From: Sphingobacterium composti | GTDB lineage: Bacteria > Bacteroidota > Bacteroidia > Sphingobacteriales > Sphingobacteriaceae | DNA: 64,000 nt | Direction: 5' to 3' | Assembly (NCBI RefSeq): GCF_009829075.1 | Contig: NZ_WUQZ01000002.1 | Span: forward strand, 23,958-87,957 | Shown: one piece after another, positions 6,527 through 15,196 of the stretch | How the letters are laid out: each line of letters opens with the position of its first letter | Position numbering within the stretch: the first letter of the stretch is position 1 | The notes under the pieces: model-generated | What the model was told of the DNA's origin: nothing | Database searches by the model: none | Seen by the model: only the letters and a program-made list of their open reading frames with translations | Position numbers and translations under genes: made by a program

Positions 6527-9073
6527 ATGGAAGCAAAATTTTCACCAAGAGTAAAAGATGTTATATCCTATAGCCGTGAAGAAGCACTACGTCTTCGTCA
6601 TGATTATATTGGAACTGAGCATCTTTTGCTAGGACTAATCCGAGAAGGTGATGGTATCGCTATCAAAATTCTTAAGAACTTAAATCTTGATACAGCTGCT
6701 ATAAGACAATCTATTGAGGATGCTGTGAAAGGATCTTCTGTATCAAGAACACCAATAGGATCTGTTCCATTAACTAAACAAGCTGAAAAAGTCCTAAAAA
6801 TAACATATTTAGAAGCTAAAATCTTCAAGAGCGACATTATTGGCACTGAGCATCTCCTTTTAGCGATTTTGCGTGATGAAGATAATATTGCGTCACAGAT
6901 TTTACAACAATATGGTATATCATATGACCTATTTAAAAATGAAGTAGAGCAAAGCAAAACAAATATTACGGACGAAGCCACAGGTTCTTCATCACCGGAT
7001 GATGATTATGAAGAGCAAGAAAACTTCTCAGCACCTAAAAAGGTTTCTGACATTAAATCGAAAACACCTGTTTTGGATAATTTTGGTCGTGATTTGACAC
7101 GTGCTGCAGAAGAAGGTAAATTGGATCCAATTGTAGGTCGTGAAAAAGAAATTGAGCGTGTTTCCCAAATCTTATCACGTCGCAAGAAAAACAACCCTAT
7201 CCTAATTGGAGAACCAGGGGTTGGTAAATCTGCTATTGCCGAAGGTTTGGCACTTCGTATAGTACAACGGAAAGTTTCACGCGTATTGTTCAACAAACGT
7301 GTCGTAACATTAGACCTAGCGTCTCTGGTTGCAGGTACAAAATACCGAGGTCAATTCGAAGAGCGTATGAAAGCTGTGATGAACGAATTGGAAAAATCAC
7401 CAGATGTAATTTTATTCATCGATGAGATTCATACCATAGTTGGTGCTGGTGGTGCTTCAGGTTCATTGGACGCTTCGAATATGTTCAAACCAGCTTTGGC
7501 ACGTGGAGAAATTCAATGTATTGGCGCGACAACGTTAGATGAGTATCGCCAGTTTATCGAAAAAGATGGTGCTTTGGATCGTCGTTTCCAAAAGGTAATG
7601 ATCGAACCAGCTTCGCATGACGAGACATTGGAAATCTTAAATCGTATAAAAGATAAATACGAAGAACACCACAATGTAAACTATACGCCAGAAGCGTTAG
7701 AAGCGTGTGTGACTTTGACTACTCGTTATATCACCGATCGTTTCTTACCAGATAAAGCTATTGATGCTTTGGATGAAGCGGGTTCACGTGTTCACTTGAC
7801 AAATATTCATGTTCCACAAACGATTATTGATATTGAGGAGAAAATTGAAGAAGTCAAAATAGAGAAAAACAAAGTTGTTCGTTCGCAGAAATATGAGGAA
7901 GCAGCTAAGTTACGTGATACGGAGAAAAAACTTTTAGAAGAATTAGAAAAAGAAAAAGCGTCTTGGGAAGCGGAAACGAAAACCAAACGTTATACCGTAA
8001 CGGAAGATAATGTAGCTGAAGTTGTATCGATGATGACGGGTATTCCTGTTCAACGAGTTAGCCAAACGGATAGCCAAAAGCTATTGAATATGGGTGAATC
8101 GATGAAAGGACGTATCATTGGTCAAGACGATGCTGTACAGAAATTGGTTAAAGCTATTCAACGTACACGTGCAGGGCTAAAAGATCCGAAAAAACCAATT
8201 GGTTCGTTCATCTTTTTAGGCCCAACGGGTGTTGGTAAAACGGAATTAGCGAAAGAATTGGCTCGTTTCATGTTTGATTCAGAAGATTCGCTGATTCAAG
8301 TTGACATGAGTGAATACATGGAAAAATTTGCTGTTTCTCGTTTGGTTGGAGCGCCTCCAGGATATGTAGGTTACGAAGAAGGTGGTCAACTGACGGAGAA
8401 AGTTCGTCGTAAACCTTATTCAGTAGTCTTATTGGATGAGATTGAAAAAGCACATCCAGATGTATTCAACTTATTATTACAAGTTTTGGACGAAGGACAA
8501 TTGACAGATTCTTTGGGTCGTCGTGTGGACTTCAGAAATACAATCATTATAATGACTTCGAATATTGGTGTTCGTCAATTGAAAGAATTTGGTCAAGGTG
8601 TTGGTTTTACCACTACTGCTAAAGAAACGCAAGCTGATGCGCATTCACGAGGTGTAATCGAAACAGCGCTTAAACGTGCCTTTGCTCCTGAGTTCTTGAA
8701 TCGTGTAGATGATGTAATTGTATTTAACTCATTGACTAAAGAGAATATCTTCAAAATCATTGATATTGAATTAAAATCATTATTCGGACGTATAGAAGCA
8801 TTAGGTCATAGTATTCAATTGACAGATAAGGCAAAAGAATACATAGCAGAAAAAGGTTACGATACCAATTTTGGTGCGCGTCCTTTGAAACGTGCTATTC
8901 AGAAATATTTGGAAGATCCTATCGCAGAAGAAATTCTTCGAGGTGAACTAAAATCAAATGCTTTATTGACTGTTGATTTGGATGAGGAGAAAAATGAAAT
9001 CGTAGTGAAAGGTGAAAATCCGAATAGCGATGATTCAGTCTCAACAGACATCAACGAAGAAAAAGAAAAATAA
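6527..9073 (+). CDS. clpC: ClpC-type Clp protease ATP-binding subunit
   Basis: 848-residue HSP100 unfoldase. Two N-terminal Clp repeat motifs (about 1-145) are followed by AAA domain 1 with GEPGVGKS (about 227-234), a short UVR motif (QKYEEAAKLRD near 453-463) typical of ClpC rather than ClpB or ClpA, and AAA domain 2 with GPTGVGKTE (about 564-572). The loop GQGVGFTT near residue 690 carries the VGF tripeptide that docks onto ClpP. It therefore probably feeds substrates to ClpP (13181-13882). The extreme C-terminus is acidic. It is transcribed alone from a 250-base upstream region shared divergently with ettA and followed by a terminator. Confidence 0.96.
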   Translation: MEAKFSPRVKDVISYSREEALRLRHDYIGTEHLLLGLIREGDGIAIKILKNLNLDTAAIRQSIEDAVKGSSVSRTPIGSVPLTKQAEKVLKITYLEAKIFKSDIIGTEHLLLAILRDEDNIASQILQQYGISYDLFKNEVEQSKTNITDEATGSSSPDDDYEEQENFSAPKKVSDIKSKTPVLDNFGRDLTRAAEEGKLDPIVGREKEIERVSQILSRRKKNNPILIGEPGVGKSAIAEGLALRIVQRKVSRVLFNKRVVTLDLASLVAGTKYRGQFEERMKAVMNELEKSPDVILFIDEIHTIVGAGGASGSLDASNMFKPALARGEIQCIGATTLDEYRQFIEKDGALDRRFQKVMIEPASHDETLEILNRIKDKYEEHHNVNYTPEALEACVTLTTRYITDRFLPDKAIDALDEAGSRVHLTNIHVPQTIIDIEEKIEEVKIEKNKVVRSQKYEEAAKLRDTEKKLLEELEKEKASWEAETKTKRYTVTEDNVAEVVSMMTGIPVQRVSQTDSQKLLNMGESMKGRIIGQDDAVQKLVKAIQRTRAGLKDPKKPIGSFIFLGPTGVGKTELAKELARFMFDSEDSLIQVDMSEYMEKFAVSRLVGAPPGYVGYEEGGQLTEKVRRKPYSVVLLDEIEKAHPDVFNLLLQVLDEGQLTDSLGRRVDFRNTIIIMTSNIGVRQLKEFGQGVGFTTTAKETQADAHSRGVIETALKRAFAPEFLNRVDDVIVFNSLTKENIFKIIDIELKSLFGRIEALGHSIQLTDKAKEYIAEKGYDTNFGARPLKRAIQKYLEDPIAEEILRGELKSNALLTVDLDEEKNEIVVKGENPNSDDSVSTDINEEKEK

Positions 9074-9103
9074 GCCTTTTTCGAATACACAATATATACT
9101 AGA

Positions 9104-9132
9104 AATCCTCAAGCTAAGCTTGGGGATTTTTT
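9104..9132 (+). terminator. clpC terminator
   Basis: Stem AATCC-CAAGC / GCTTG-GGATT (9104-9128) with a short loop, followed by six or more T residues. Confidence 0.8.
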
Positions 9133-9333
9133 GGTATAGTATACCATTTCGAGTATATAAACAGGTAAAAAATTACTTGTCACTTAGATATAAGAGAAGT
9201 CCATTAAAAAGTAAATGTTCGTAGTCTCTAGATATCTCTATACACATCATTCCGTTCGAAAGGCTGTTATAAATAGTAGCTTTTTAGAAATGAAAGCACT
9301 CTATTTTTTAACATCAATAACAAACTAAAATAA

Positions 9334-9368
9334 ATCAAAAAAGCTCATCATCTTTCGATGTTGAGCTT
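9334..9368 (-). terminator. carA terminator
   Basis: On the minus strand, AAGCTCA-CATC / GATG-TGAGCTT with a GAAA tetraloop (9341-9368), followed by TTTTTT. It is positioned 27 bases after the carA stop. Confidence 0.85.
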
Positions 9369-9394
9369 CTAAAAATATATACAATAATGCTTTA

Positions 9395-10495
9395 TTATGC
9401 TTTTACCATGCTAACGAAATCGTCAAATAAGTAACGAGAATCGTGTGGCCCTGGAGATGATTCTGGGTGGTATTGTACAGAGAAAGCTTTTTTACCTTTC
9501 ACACGGATACCTTCGATTGAGTTATCATTCAAGTTGATATGTGTTATTTCAATATTATCTGACTTCTCGATATCTTCTCTTACTACACCGAAACCGTGGT
9601 TTTGTGAAGTAATCTCACAACGATTAGCAATGATATTTTTCACGGGGTGATTGATACCACGGTGACCATTAAACATTTTTTCAGTACGAATACCATTTGC
9701 TAATGCTAAGATTTGGTGACCTAAACAAATACCAAACATTGGCTTATCCGCTGCTAAAATTTCTTTTACAGTTTGAATCGCATAATCTGCAGCAGCTGGA
9801 TCACCAGGACCATTTGAGATAAAATAACCATCAGCTCCCCAAGCTTCCATTTCCGCAAAAGAAGTTTTCGCTGGGAATACTTTAGCATAAACCTGACGTG
9901 CATCAAAGTTTCTCAAGATATTGCGTTTGATACCTAAATCCAATACAGCAATACGAACTGCTGCATCTTCATCACCGTAGAAATATGGTTCTTTAGTACT
10001 AACTGTTGAAGACAACTCCAGACCTGCCATTGAAGGAACTTTAGCCAATTCAGCTTTCAACGATTCTGCATCTAAATTCTCAGATGAAATGATAGCATTC
10101 ATCGCTCCTTTGTCACGAATATGACGTACCAATGAACGTGTATCAATATCCGAAATACCAACCAAATTTTGCTCCTCAAAATAAGTCTGGATAGAACTAT
10201 CCGCCATTTTACGGCTATAGTTAATGTTATAATTTTTACATACTAAACCAGCTATTTGAATTTTGTTAGATTCAGCATCATCTTCATCTATACCATAGTT
10301 ACCAATATGAGCATTGGTAGTCACCATGATCTGTCCATAATAAGAAGGATCTGTAAAAATCTCTTGGTAACCTGTTGTACCTGTATTAAAACAAATTTCA
10401 CCAGTAGTTGTTCCTATTTTTCCGGCTGCTTTACCATGAAAAACAGTACCATCTTCTAAAACTAAAATTGCGGGTAATTTACTGTAGCTGGTCAT
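9395..10495 (-). CDS. carA: carbamoyl-phosphate synthase small (glutaminase) subunit
   Basis: 366 residues. It hydrolyses glutamine to supply ammonia to CarB for carbamoyl phosphate, the precursor of arginine and pyrimidines. The N-terminal CPSase small domain (about 8-140) is followed by a class-I glutamine amidotransferase domain with nucleophile C257 in GICLGHQ, and H343/E345 in QYHPESSPGPHD completing the triad. carB is not in the window; the gene stands alone between two terminators. The start ATG (10493-10495) follows a roughly 170-base leader that contains an intrinsic terminator, so attenuation is possible. Confidence 0.96.
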   Translation of the reverse strand: MTSYSKLPAILVLEDGTVFHGKAAGKIGTTTGEICFNTGTTGYQEIFTDPSYYGQIMVTTNAHIGNYGIDEDDAESNKIQIAGLVCKNYNINYSRKMADSSIQTYFEEQNLVGISDIDTRSLVRHIRDKGAMNAIISSENLDAESLKAELAKVPSMAGLELSSTVSTKEPYFYGDEDAAVRIAVLDLGIKRNILRNFDARQVYAKVFPAKTSFAEMEAWGADGYFISNGPGDPAAADYAIQTVKEILAADKPMFGICLGHQILALANGIRTEKMFNGHRGINHPVKNIIANRCEITSQNHGFGVVREDIEKSDNIEITHINLNDNSIEGIRVKGKKAFSVQYHPESSPGPHDSRYLFDDFVSMVKA

Positions 10496-10562
10496 TTTTT
10501 ATATTGTAGTAAAAAATAAATTATTCATTTTGTAGCGTTTGATCATTCAATATTTTTGGACA

Positions 10563-10585
10563 CAAAAAAAGCCCTAATGGGCTAA
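10563..10585 (-). terminator. intrinsic terminator in the carA leader
   Basis: Minus-strand stem TAGCCC-atta-GGGCT followed by seven T residues, 68 bases before carA. The stem is short. It either ends the upstream holA-ywbE transcript or, since a good promoter lies between ywbE and this hairpin, acts as a leader attenuator of carA. Confidence 0.65.
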
Positions 10586-10671
10586 ACGTATCAAATATAT
10601 GATATTTCAATGTTTACATTGATGTTGATTGTATCATTTACCGGGTCAAAAGTATCAAATTTCACGGGAGA

Positions 10672-10701
10672 CAAAGGTAGAAATAAAAAGTAAAAATTCA
10701 A
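10672..10701 (-). promoter_or_regulatory. carA promoter
   Basis: Minus-strand TACCTTTG (10679 to 10672) matches TAnnTTTG, and TTG (10701 to 10699) lies 19 bases upstream, the Bacteroidota -33/-7 spacing. Start of transcription is inferred near 10665, giving a leader of about 170 bases. The leader contains TTTGATAC twice and the palindrome TCAATGT-aa-ACATTGA. Confidence 0.6.
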
Positions 10702-10740
10702 AAGCAAAATATAAAAATTAAGAGGGCATATTGAATATTT

Positions 10741-10947
10741 TTAAAAATCATCATCAATAATTTCTTGCACTCTACCTATTTGACCATCCGTCAATCTTAC
10801 TTTAATTCCACGATGATGAAATGTTGCAGATGTCAACAAATCTTTAACTATCCCTTCAGTCAACTCGCCTGATCGCTGATCCTTCTTTAGCACGATATTA
10901 ACCAACATTCCTGGCTTTATATCAGCTCTTGTTTTACCGTCTTTCAT
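10741..10947 (-). CDS. YwbE family protein (DUF2196)
   Basis: 68-residue basic protein. The motifs IKPGMLVNIVLKKDQRSG and HRGIKVRLTDGQIGRVQEI are those of the YwbE/DUF2196 family, small beta-rich KOW-like proteins of unknown function. It begins 3 bases after the stop of the outer membrane protein gene and is the last gene of the holA transcript. The length is normal for the family. A nucleic-acid-related role is only a guess from the KOW-like pattern. Confidence 0.85.
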   Translation of the reverse strand: MKDGKTRADIKPGMLVNIVLKKDQRSGELTEGIVKDLLTSATFHHRGIKVRLTDGQIGRVQEIIDDDF

Positions 10948-10950
10948 CAG

Positions 10951-11520
10951 TTATTTTATCATTAAACCAACAGAAATATTGAAATGTTGGTGTTGAAAAT
11001 CTTTCAAATAAATATTTTTAGTTAATTGCTGATATCCATATACTGCAGATACAGTCCAACTTGTTTTTGCAGGGCGTTCATGCAAATAAAAGAACCCTGC
11101 TTTGAACAACACTCCTTTGTCATATTGCGCACTCAATTTTGGTGCATAACCAGCATTTGCTAAAATTCCAATCTTAGAACTCGCATTGAATTCTCCAAAA
11201 GGCAAGCGACCGTCTATAAATATTGGAAATAAATTTTGGTCATAAGAATACTTTTTGTCACCAAAATCATCATGATGCGGATCATTAGTCTCATAAGTTC
11301 CTTTAAATCTTTCATTTCCTAATCCTAAACCCAAATAAGCACGGTCATTATAGTTTTTACCAAAAATAAAGTGTGCAGAATATCCATTGAAAGCACCTTT
11401 ATAACCTTCATTGGCAAATCCCAAATTTCCACCACCTTGTATAATGGTATAGTACGATGACTGCGCATTTGCTAACATCGTTCCGCTTATCAAAGCTATA
11501 GCAAATAAGAATTTTTTCAT
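10951..11520 (-). CDS. outer-membrane beta-barrel-like secreted protein
   Basis: 189 residues with a clear Sec signal peptide (MKKFLFAIALISGTMLANAQ). The rest alternates aromatic and polar residues, as in small outer-membrane beta-barrels (porin-family protein), and ends in HFNISVGLMIK, a plausible terminal strand. No catalytic motif is visible. It lies between holA (13 bases upstream) and ywbE (3 bases downstream), so all three are probably cotranscribed, but no functional link is evident. Confidence 0.7.
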   Translation of the reverse strand: MKKFLFAIALISGTMLANAQSSYYTIIQGGGNLGFANEGYKGAFNGYSAHFIFGKNYNDRAYLGLGLGNERFKGTYETNDPHHDDFGDKKYSYDQNLFPIFIDGRLPFGEFNASSKIGILANAGYAPKLSAQYDKGVLFKAGFFYLHERPAKTSWTVSAVYGYQQLTKNIYLKDFQHQHFNISVGLMIK

Positions 11521-11533
11521 ATGTATTCTATAA

Positions 11534-12544
11534 TTAATTTAAAATTTTGAAAATCATTTCCCGCATCAAATCCCCATCCGTAGTATTCGGACCAGCGTCC
11601 AATCCTTTAAATTTCAAATCATAATCTTTCAATATGTTCATGATATGAAATAGCTTTAATTTATTAAAATTGCGAGCTGCATATTCATAGTCTTTCACGA
11701 AAAATGGATTTACACCTAGTTCTTTAGCAGCTGCTGATTTATCTGTAAGATAATGGTATTTCAACACCTTAGAAAAATAACTGTATAATGTCCCCATAAC
11801 CAACACCACGGGATTGGATTTGGGATTAGCCGCAAAATAATCGACTATTTGAATAGCCTTCAAAGCATCGCGCTTACCTAAAGCATTATTCAACTCAAAA
11901 ACATTGAAATCTTTACTAATGCCAATATTTTGTTCAATATCCTGTACAGTAATCTCTCTCTCTTTGGATACATTTAATATTAGCTTCTGAACTTCATTCG
12001 CAACTTTTGATAAATCCGTACCTATATACTCGGCCATTAAAGCTGCTGCTTGCGGATGAATTTTATGTCCTTGACTTTGTATCTCGTCTATAATCCAGGG
12101 CGCGACTTTATTGTCATAAAGCTTTTCTGACTCAAAAGCGATTCCAGCCTTTTCGATAGCTTTATATAACTTCGTACGCTTATCGAATTTACCGTGTTTA
12201 TAGGCGAAGACTAAAATGGTAGTCGGTGTTAGATTTTCGACATATTTGGCCAACATTTCTACGCCATCCTCACCCTTCCACTTCAATCCTTGAGCTTCTT
12301 TTATAATGATGACTTGGTAATCACTCATCATCGGATAGCGTTTGGCAGCGCTGATGATAGTTGCAAAATCCACATCTTTACCATACAATATGGTCTGGTC
12401 AAAACCTTTTTGAGCGTCATTGAGTACAGAATGTTCTATCGCATCACAAATCACATCAATATAATGCGATTCTTCTCCATGCAACAAATACAATGGTTTG
12501 TATTTGCGTTGTTTTATTGCGCTAAGTATTTCTTGTACTTTCAT
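11534..12544 (-). CDS. holA: DNA polymerase III subunit delta
   Basis: 336 residues. Delta opens the beta clamp within the clamp-loader complex. The N-terminus (KPLYLLHGEESHYIDVICDAI) is the family signature in place of a functional Walker A. A domain with MAEYIGTDLSKVANEVQKL and FNVFELNNALGKRDALKA follows, then a helical C-terminal collar domain. The length matches HolA. It is divergent from the HsdR-N protein gene, an arrangement common in Bacteroidota, and is first in an operon with the outer membrane protein and YwbE. Confidence 0.93.
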   Translation of the reverse strand: MKVQEILSAIKQRKYKPLYLLHGEESHYIDVICDAIEHSVLNDAQKGFDQTILYGKDVDFATIISAAKRYPMMSDYQVIIIKEAQGLKWKGEDGVEMLAKYVENLTPTTILVFAYKHGKFDKRTKLYKAIEKAGIAFESEKLYDNKVAPWIIDEIQSQGHKIHPQAAALMAEYIGTDLSKVANEVQKLILNVSKEREITVQDIEQNIGISKDFNVFELNNALGKRDALKAIQIVDYFAANPKSNPVVLVMGTLYSYFSKVLKYHYLTDKSAAAKELGVNPFFVKDYEYAARNFNKLKLFHIMNILKDYDLKFKGLDAGPNTTDGDLMREMIFKILN

Positions 12545-12574
12545 AACATCGCGAAATTAACTATTTCTAATGAA

Positions 12575-12589
12575 ACATTCGTCGAATGT
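12575..12589. promoter_or_regulatory. 15-base palindrome between holA and the HsdR-N gene
   Basis: ACATTCG-T-CGAATGT is a perfect inverted repeat with a single central base, 31 bases upstream of holA and 57 bases upstream of the divergent gene. It could be an operator for both; no known consensus was matched. Confidence 0.4.
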
Positions 12590-12624
12590 ATAAGAATGAA
12601 AAATTATCAATTTCTAATTACATA

Positions 12625-12642
12625 TACATTTGCGTATATTTG
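12625..12642 (+). promoter_or_regulatory. two -7 elements almost touching the HsdR-N start codon
   Basis: TACATTTG (12625-12632) and TATATTTG (12635-12642) both fit TAnnTTTG. The second ends 3 bases before the ATG at 12646, so its transcript would be leaderless; the first would give a leader of about 7 bases. No -33 TTG is evident for either. Confidence 0.5.
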
Positions 12643-12645
12643 TAT

Positions 12646-13107
12646 ATGTTTAGTCCTGTTCCATTGAACTTACCTCCTACTTCACTTAAACTTTCACGCG
12701 CTAACAATAAGATTTACATCTTTGATGTATTGCGTAAAAAGAATTTGGTATTGACACCAGAAGAATGGGTAAGGCAACATTGGGTACATTTCTTGCATAA
12801 ATATAAGAATTACCCCAAATCGTTGATGAAAATAGAAGGTGGCCTTGTATTGAATGATTTACAAAAACGTTCTGACTTAATTATTTACAATAATAAAGGA
12901 GAGAAAATAATATTGGCGGAATTTAAAGCACCTGAGGTGAAGATAAATGCAAAAACATTTGAACAAATCAGCGCTTACAATAGCAAGCACAAAATTCCTT
13001 TGTTATTGGTAAGTAATGGATTAGAACATTACTTTTGCAAAATCAATTTTGAAGACAATAGCTATGAGTTTATAGCCGATCTTCCAAATTACATTTTAGA
13101 GACATAA
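12646..13107 (+). CDS. HsdR N-terminal-like nuclease domain protein
   Basis: 153 residues resembling only the N-terminal nuclease domain of type I restriction subunit R. KRSDLIIYNNKGEKIILAEFKAP contains the D...ExK arrangement of PD-(D/E)XK nucleases (E and K of LAEFKAP). The opening KIYIFDVLRKKNLVLTPEEWVRQH is typical of this stand-alone Bacteroidota family. No HsdM, HsdS or helicase part is near, so it is not a restriction system. It sits next to holA. The frame opens 20 codons further upstream, but MFSPVPLNLPP gives the family N-terminus and two promoter elements lie just before it. The cellular role is not known. Confidence 0.85.
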   Translation: MFSPVPLNLPPTSLKLSRANNKIYIFDVLRKKNLVLTPEEWVRQHWVHFLHKYKNYPKSLMKIEGGLVLNDLQKRSDLIIYNNKGEKIILAEFKAPEVKINAKTFEQISAYNSKHKIPLLLVSNGLEHYFCKINFEDNSYEFIADLPNYILET

Positions 13108-13180
13108 ATTATTATAGTTTTTAAACAAAAAGCATTTATATTTAGTCTTTAATTTTAGGTTTATTGAAAAATAGAAAAAC

Positions 13181-13882
13181 ATGAATATAGATAAAAACGA
13201 ATTCAGAAAATATGCGATCAAACACCACAGAATTGGAAGTCAACATGTGGATGGTTTTATCTCACGAGTAGAAACTAAAATGCCTACTAACTTGACACCT
13301 TACATCGTAGAAGAGCGTCAATTGAATGTAGCACAAATGGATGTATTCTCCCGCTTGATGATGGATCGTATTATCTTCTTAGGTGACGGAATTAACGATC
13401 AAGTAGCAAACATTATTCAAGCTCAATTGTTATTCTTGCAGTCTACTGATGCGAAAAGAGATATTCAGATTTATATCAACTCTCCAGGCGGTAGCGTATA
13501 TGCAGGGCTAGGTATCTATGATACGATGCAATATATTACACCGGATGTAGCAACTATCTGTACAGGTATTGCAGCATCAATGGGTGCTGTTTTATTAGTT
13601 GCTGGCGCAAAAGGTAAACGTGCTGCATTAAGACACTCGCGTGTGATGATTCACCAACCATCAGGTGGCGCTCAAGGGGTAGCTGCAGATATGGAAATCA
13701 ACTTGCGTGAGATGATGAAATTGAAAGAAGAATTATACACTATCATTTCTGAGCATTCAGGTCAGTCATATGAGTGGGTTGAAAAATCTTCTGATCGTGA
13801 TTATTGGATGAAAGCGGCAGAAGCCAAAGAATTTGGAATGATTGATGAGGTCTTAGCACCAAGAAAAGATATTATTAAATAA
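13181..13882 (+). CDS. clpP: ATP-dependent Clp protease proteolytic subunit
   Basis: 233 residues. The triad is S133 in AASMGA, H158 in VMIHQPSGG and D207 in SDRDYWM, each offset by 36 from the E. coli S97/H122/D171 positions. ClpP forms the double-ring serine peptidase chamber fed by ClpX and ClpC, both encoded in this window. The N-terminal extension before the core is longer than in E. coli and may include a propeptide. clpX starts 1 base after its stop, so the two are cotranscribed. Trigger factor, often next to clpP, is not here. Confidence 0.97.
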   Translation: MNIDKNEFRKYAIKHHRIGSQHVDGFISRVETKMPTNLTPYIVEERQLNVAQMDVFSRLMMDRIIFLGDGINDQVANIIQAQLLFLQSTDAKRDIQIYINSPGGSVYAGLGIYDTMQYITPDVATICTGIAASMGAVLLVAGAKGKRAALRHSRVMIHQPSGGAQGVAADMEINLREMMKLKEELYTIISEHSGQSYEWVEKSSDRDYWMKAAEAKEFGMIDEVLAPRKDIIK

Positions 13883-13883
13883 G

Positions 13884-15131
13884 ATGAGTAAAAATCAAAA
13901 AGATATACAATGCTCTTTTTGTGGCATCAGCAAAAATGAAGCTTTAATGCTTATTGCTGGTGACGGAGCACATATCTGTGATCGTTGTGTGACTCAGGCG
14001 GGAGAAATCTTAGCAGAAGAACTAAATCAACGTAAAAACAAATCTTTACAGACGACATTAAAACTAATTCGTCCGCTAGAGATCAAGCAGCATTTAGATC
14101 AATATGTCATCGGTCAAGACGATGCAAAAAAGGTTATTTCAGTAGCAGTATACAATCACTACAAAAGATTGAACCAAAAATCTTCTGCTGATGAAACTGA
14201 GATTGAAAAATCCAACTTGATTATCGTTGGTGAAACTGGTACAGGTAAAACATTATTAGCAAAAACAGTTGCTAAAATATTGAATGTACCTTTCTCAATT
14301 GTAGATGCTACGGTATTGACAGAAGCTGGTTATGTGGGTGAAGACGTAGAAAGTATCTTGACAAGATTGTTGCAAGCAGCGGATTACGATGTAGCTGCTG
14401 CCGAACGAGGTATTATCTACATTGATGAGATTGACAAAATTGCTCGTAAGAGTGACAATCCATCTATCACACGTGATGTATCTGGCGAAGGTGTACAACA
14501 AGCGTTGTTAAAAATCTTGGAAGGCACAAATGTGAACGTACCACCTCAAGGTGGTCGTAAACACCCTGACCAAAAAATGATTTCTGTCAACACTAGTAAC
14601 ATCCTATTTATCTGTGGTGGTGCATTTGATGGTATTCAAAAGAAAATTGCTAACCGTTTAAGAACGCAGACTGTAGGTTTCAAAATGTTAGAAGAAGAGG
14701 AAGATGTTGATTTGAACAATCTGTACAAATATATCACACCTCAAGATTTGAAAAACTTTGGATTAATCCCAGAGTTGATTGGTCGTCTTCCAGTATTGAC
14801 ACATTTGAATCCTTTGGATAAAGAGACGTTGTTAAGCATCTTGACAGAACCTAAAAACGCTTTAATCAAACAATATATTAAGTTGTTTGAATACGAAGGC
14901 GTTGATTTAGTTTTTGACAAAGAAGTCTACAAATTCATTGTTGACAAAGCTTGGGAATTCAAATTGGGTGCACGTGGATTACGTAGCATTTGTGAAGCGA
15001 TAATGCTGGATGCTATGTTTGAGATTCCATCTAGCAAAGAGTCGAGTGAGGACAAGACGCTACATATTACGCTTGATTATGCGAAAAAGAAATTTGCTAA
15101 ATCAGATATTAAGAAGTTAAAAGTAGCCTAG
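13884..15131 (+). CDS. clpX: ATP-dependent Clp protease ATP-binding subunit ClpX
   Basis: 415-residue AAA+ unfoldase. The N-terminal zinc-binding domain has C10, C13, C32 and C35. Walker A is GETGTGKT (116-123), Walker B is IIYIDEIDK, and TVGF in the mid-region corresponds to the ClpP-docking loop. Pore and sensor motifs such as GYVGEDVES and GARGLR are present. It recognises tagged substrates and feeds them to ClpP. The gene starts 1 base after clpP and ends before a strong terminator. Confidence 0.97.
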   Translation: MSKNQKDIQCSFCGISKNEALMLIAGDGAHICDRCVTQAGEILAEELNQRKNKSLQTTLKLIRPLEIKQHLDQYVIGQDDAKKVISVAVYNHYKRLNQKSSADETEIEKSNLIIVGETGTGKTLLAKTVAKILNVPFSIVDATVLTEAGYVGEDVESILTRLLQAADYDVAAAERGIIYIDEIDKIARKSDNPSITRDVSGEGVQQALLKILEGTNVNVPPQGGRKHPDQKMISVNTSNILFICGGAFDGIQKKIANRLRTQTVGFKMLEEEEDVDLNNLYKYITPQDLKNFGLIPELIGRLPVLTHLNPLDKETLLSILTEPKNALIKQYIKLFEYEGVDLVFDKEVYKFIVDKAWEFKLGARGLRSICEAIMLDAMFEIPSSKESSEDKTLHITLDYAKKKFAKSDIKKLKVA

Positions 15132-15140
15132 AGATATGAA

Positions 15141-15170
15141 TCCCTCACCTAAAAAAGTGAGGGATTTTTG
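15141..15170 (+). terminator. clpP-clpX terminator
   Basis: ATCCCTCA / TGAGGGAT stem (15141-15166) with a 10-base loop and following T-run, 9 bases after the clpX stop. Confidence 0.88.
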
Positions 15171-15196
15171 TTATATTAAAACATAAAAACTGTATT

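Larger units (their letters stand above)
9074..9394. other. clpC-carA convergent intergenic region
   Basis: 321 bases between convergent genes. It holds the two terminators and a 13-base perfect palindrome GGTATA-G-TATACC at 9133-9145. A possible 70-codon reading frame overlapping the clpC end is not convincing. I see nothing else in it. Confidence 0.6.

Noticed and set aside
9133..9145. GGTATA-G-TATACC palindrome as a regulatory site
   Set aside because: It is downstream of clpC and between two terminators, with no promoter or gene to control; it may be chance in AT-rich DNA.
9012..9224. 70-codon frame at the end of clpC
   Set aside because: Overlaps the clpC end in another frame, runs through the terminator and has no domain pattern.
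12646..13107. HsdR-N domain gene as part of a type I restriction system
   Set aside because: No HsdM, HsdS or helicase genes nearby; protein ends after the N-terminal nuclease domain.
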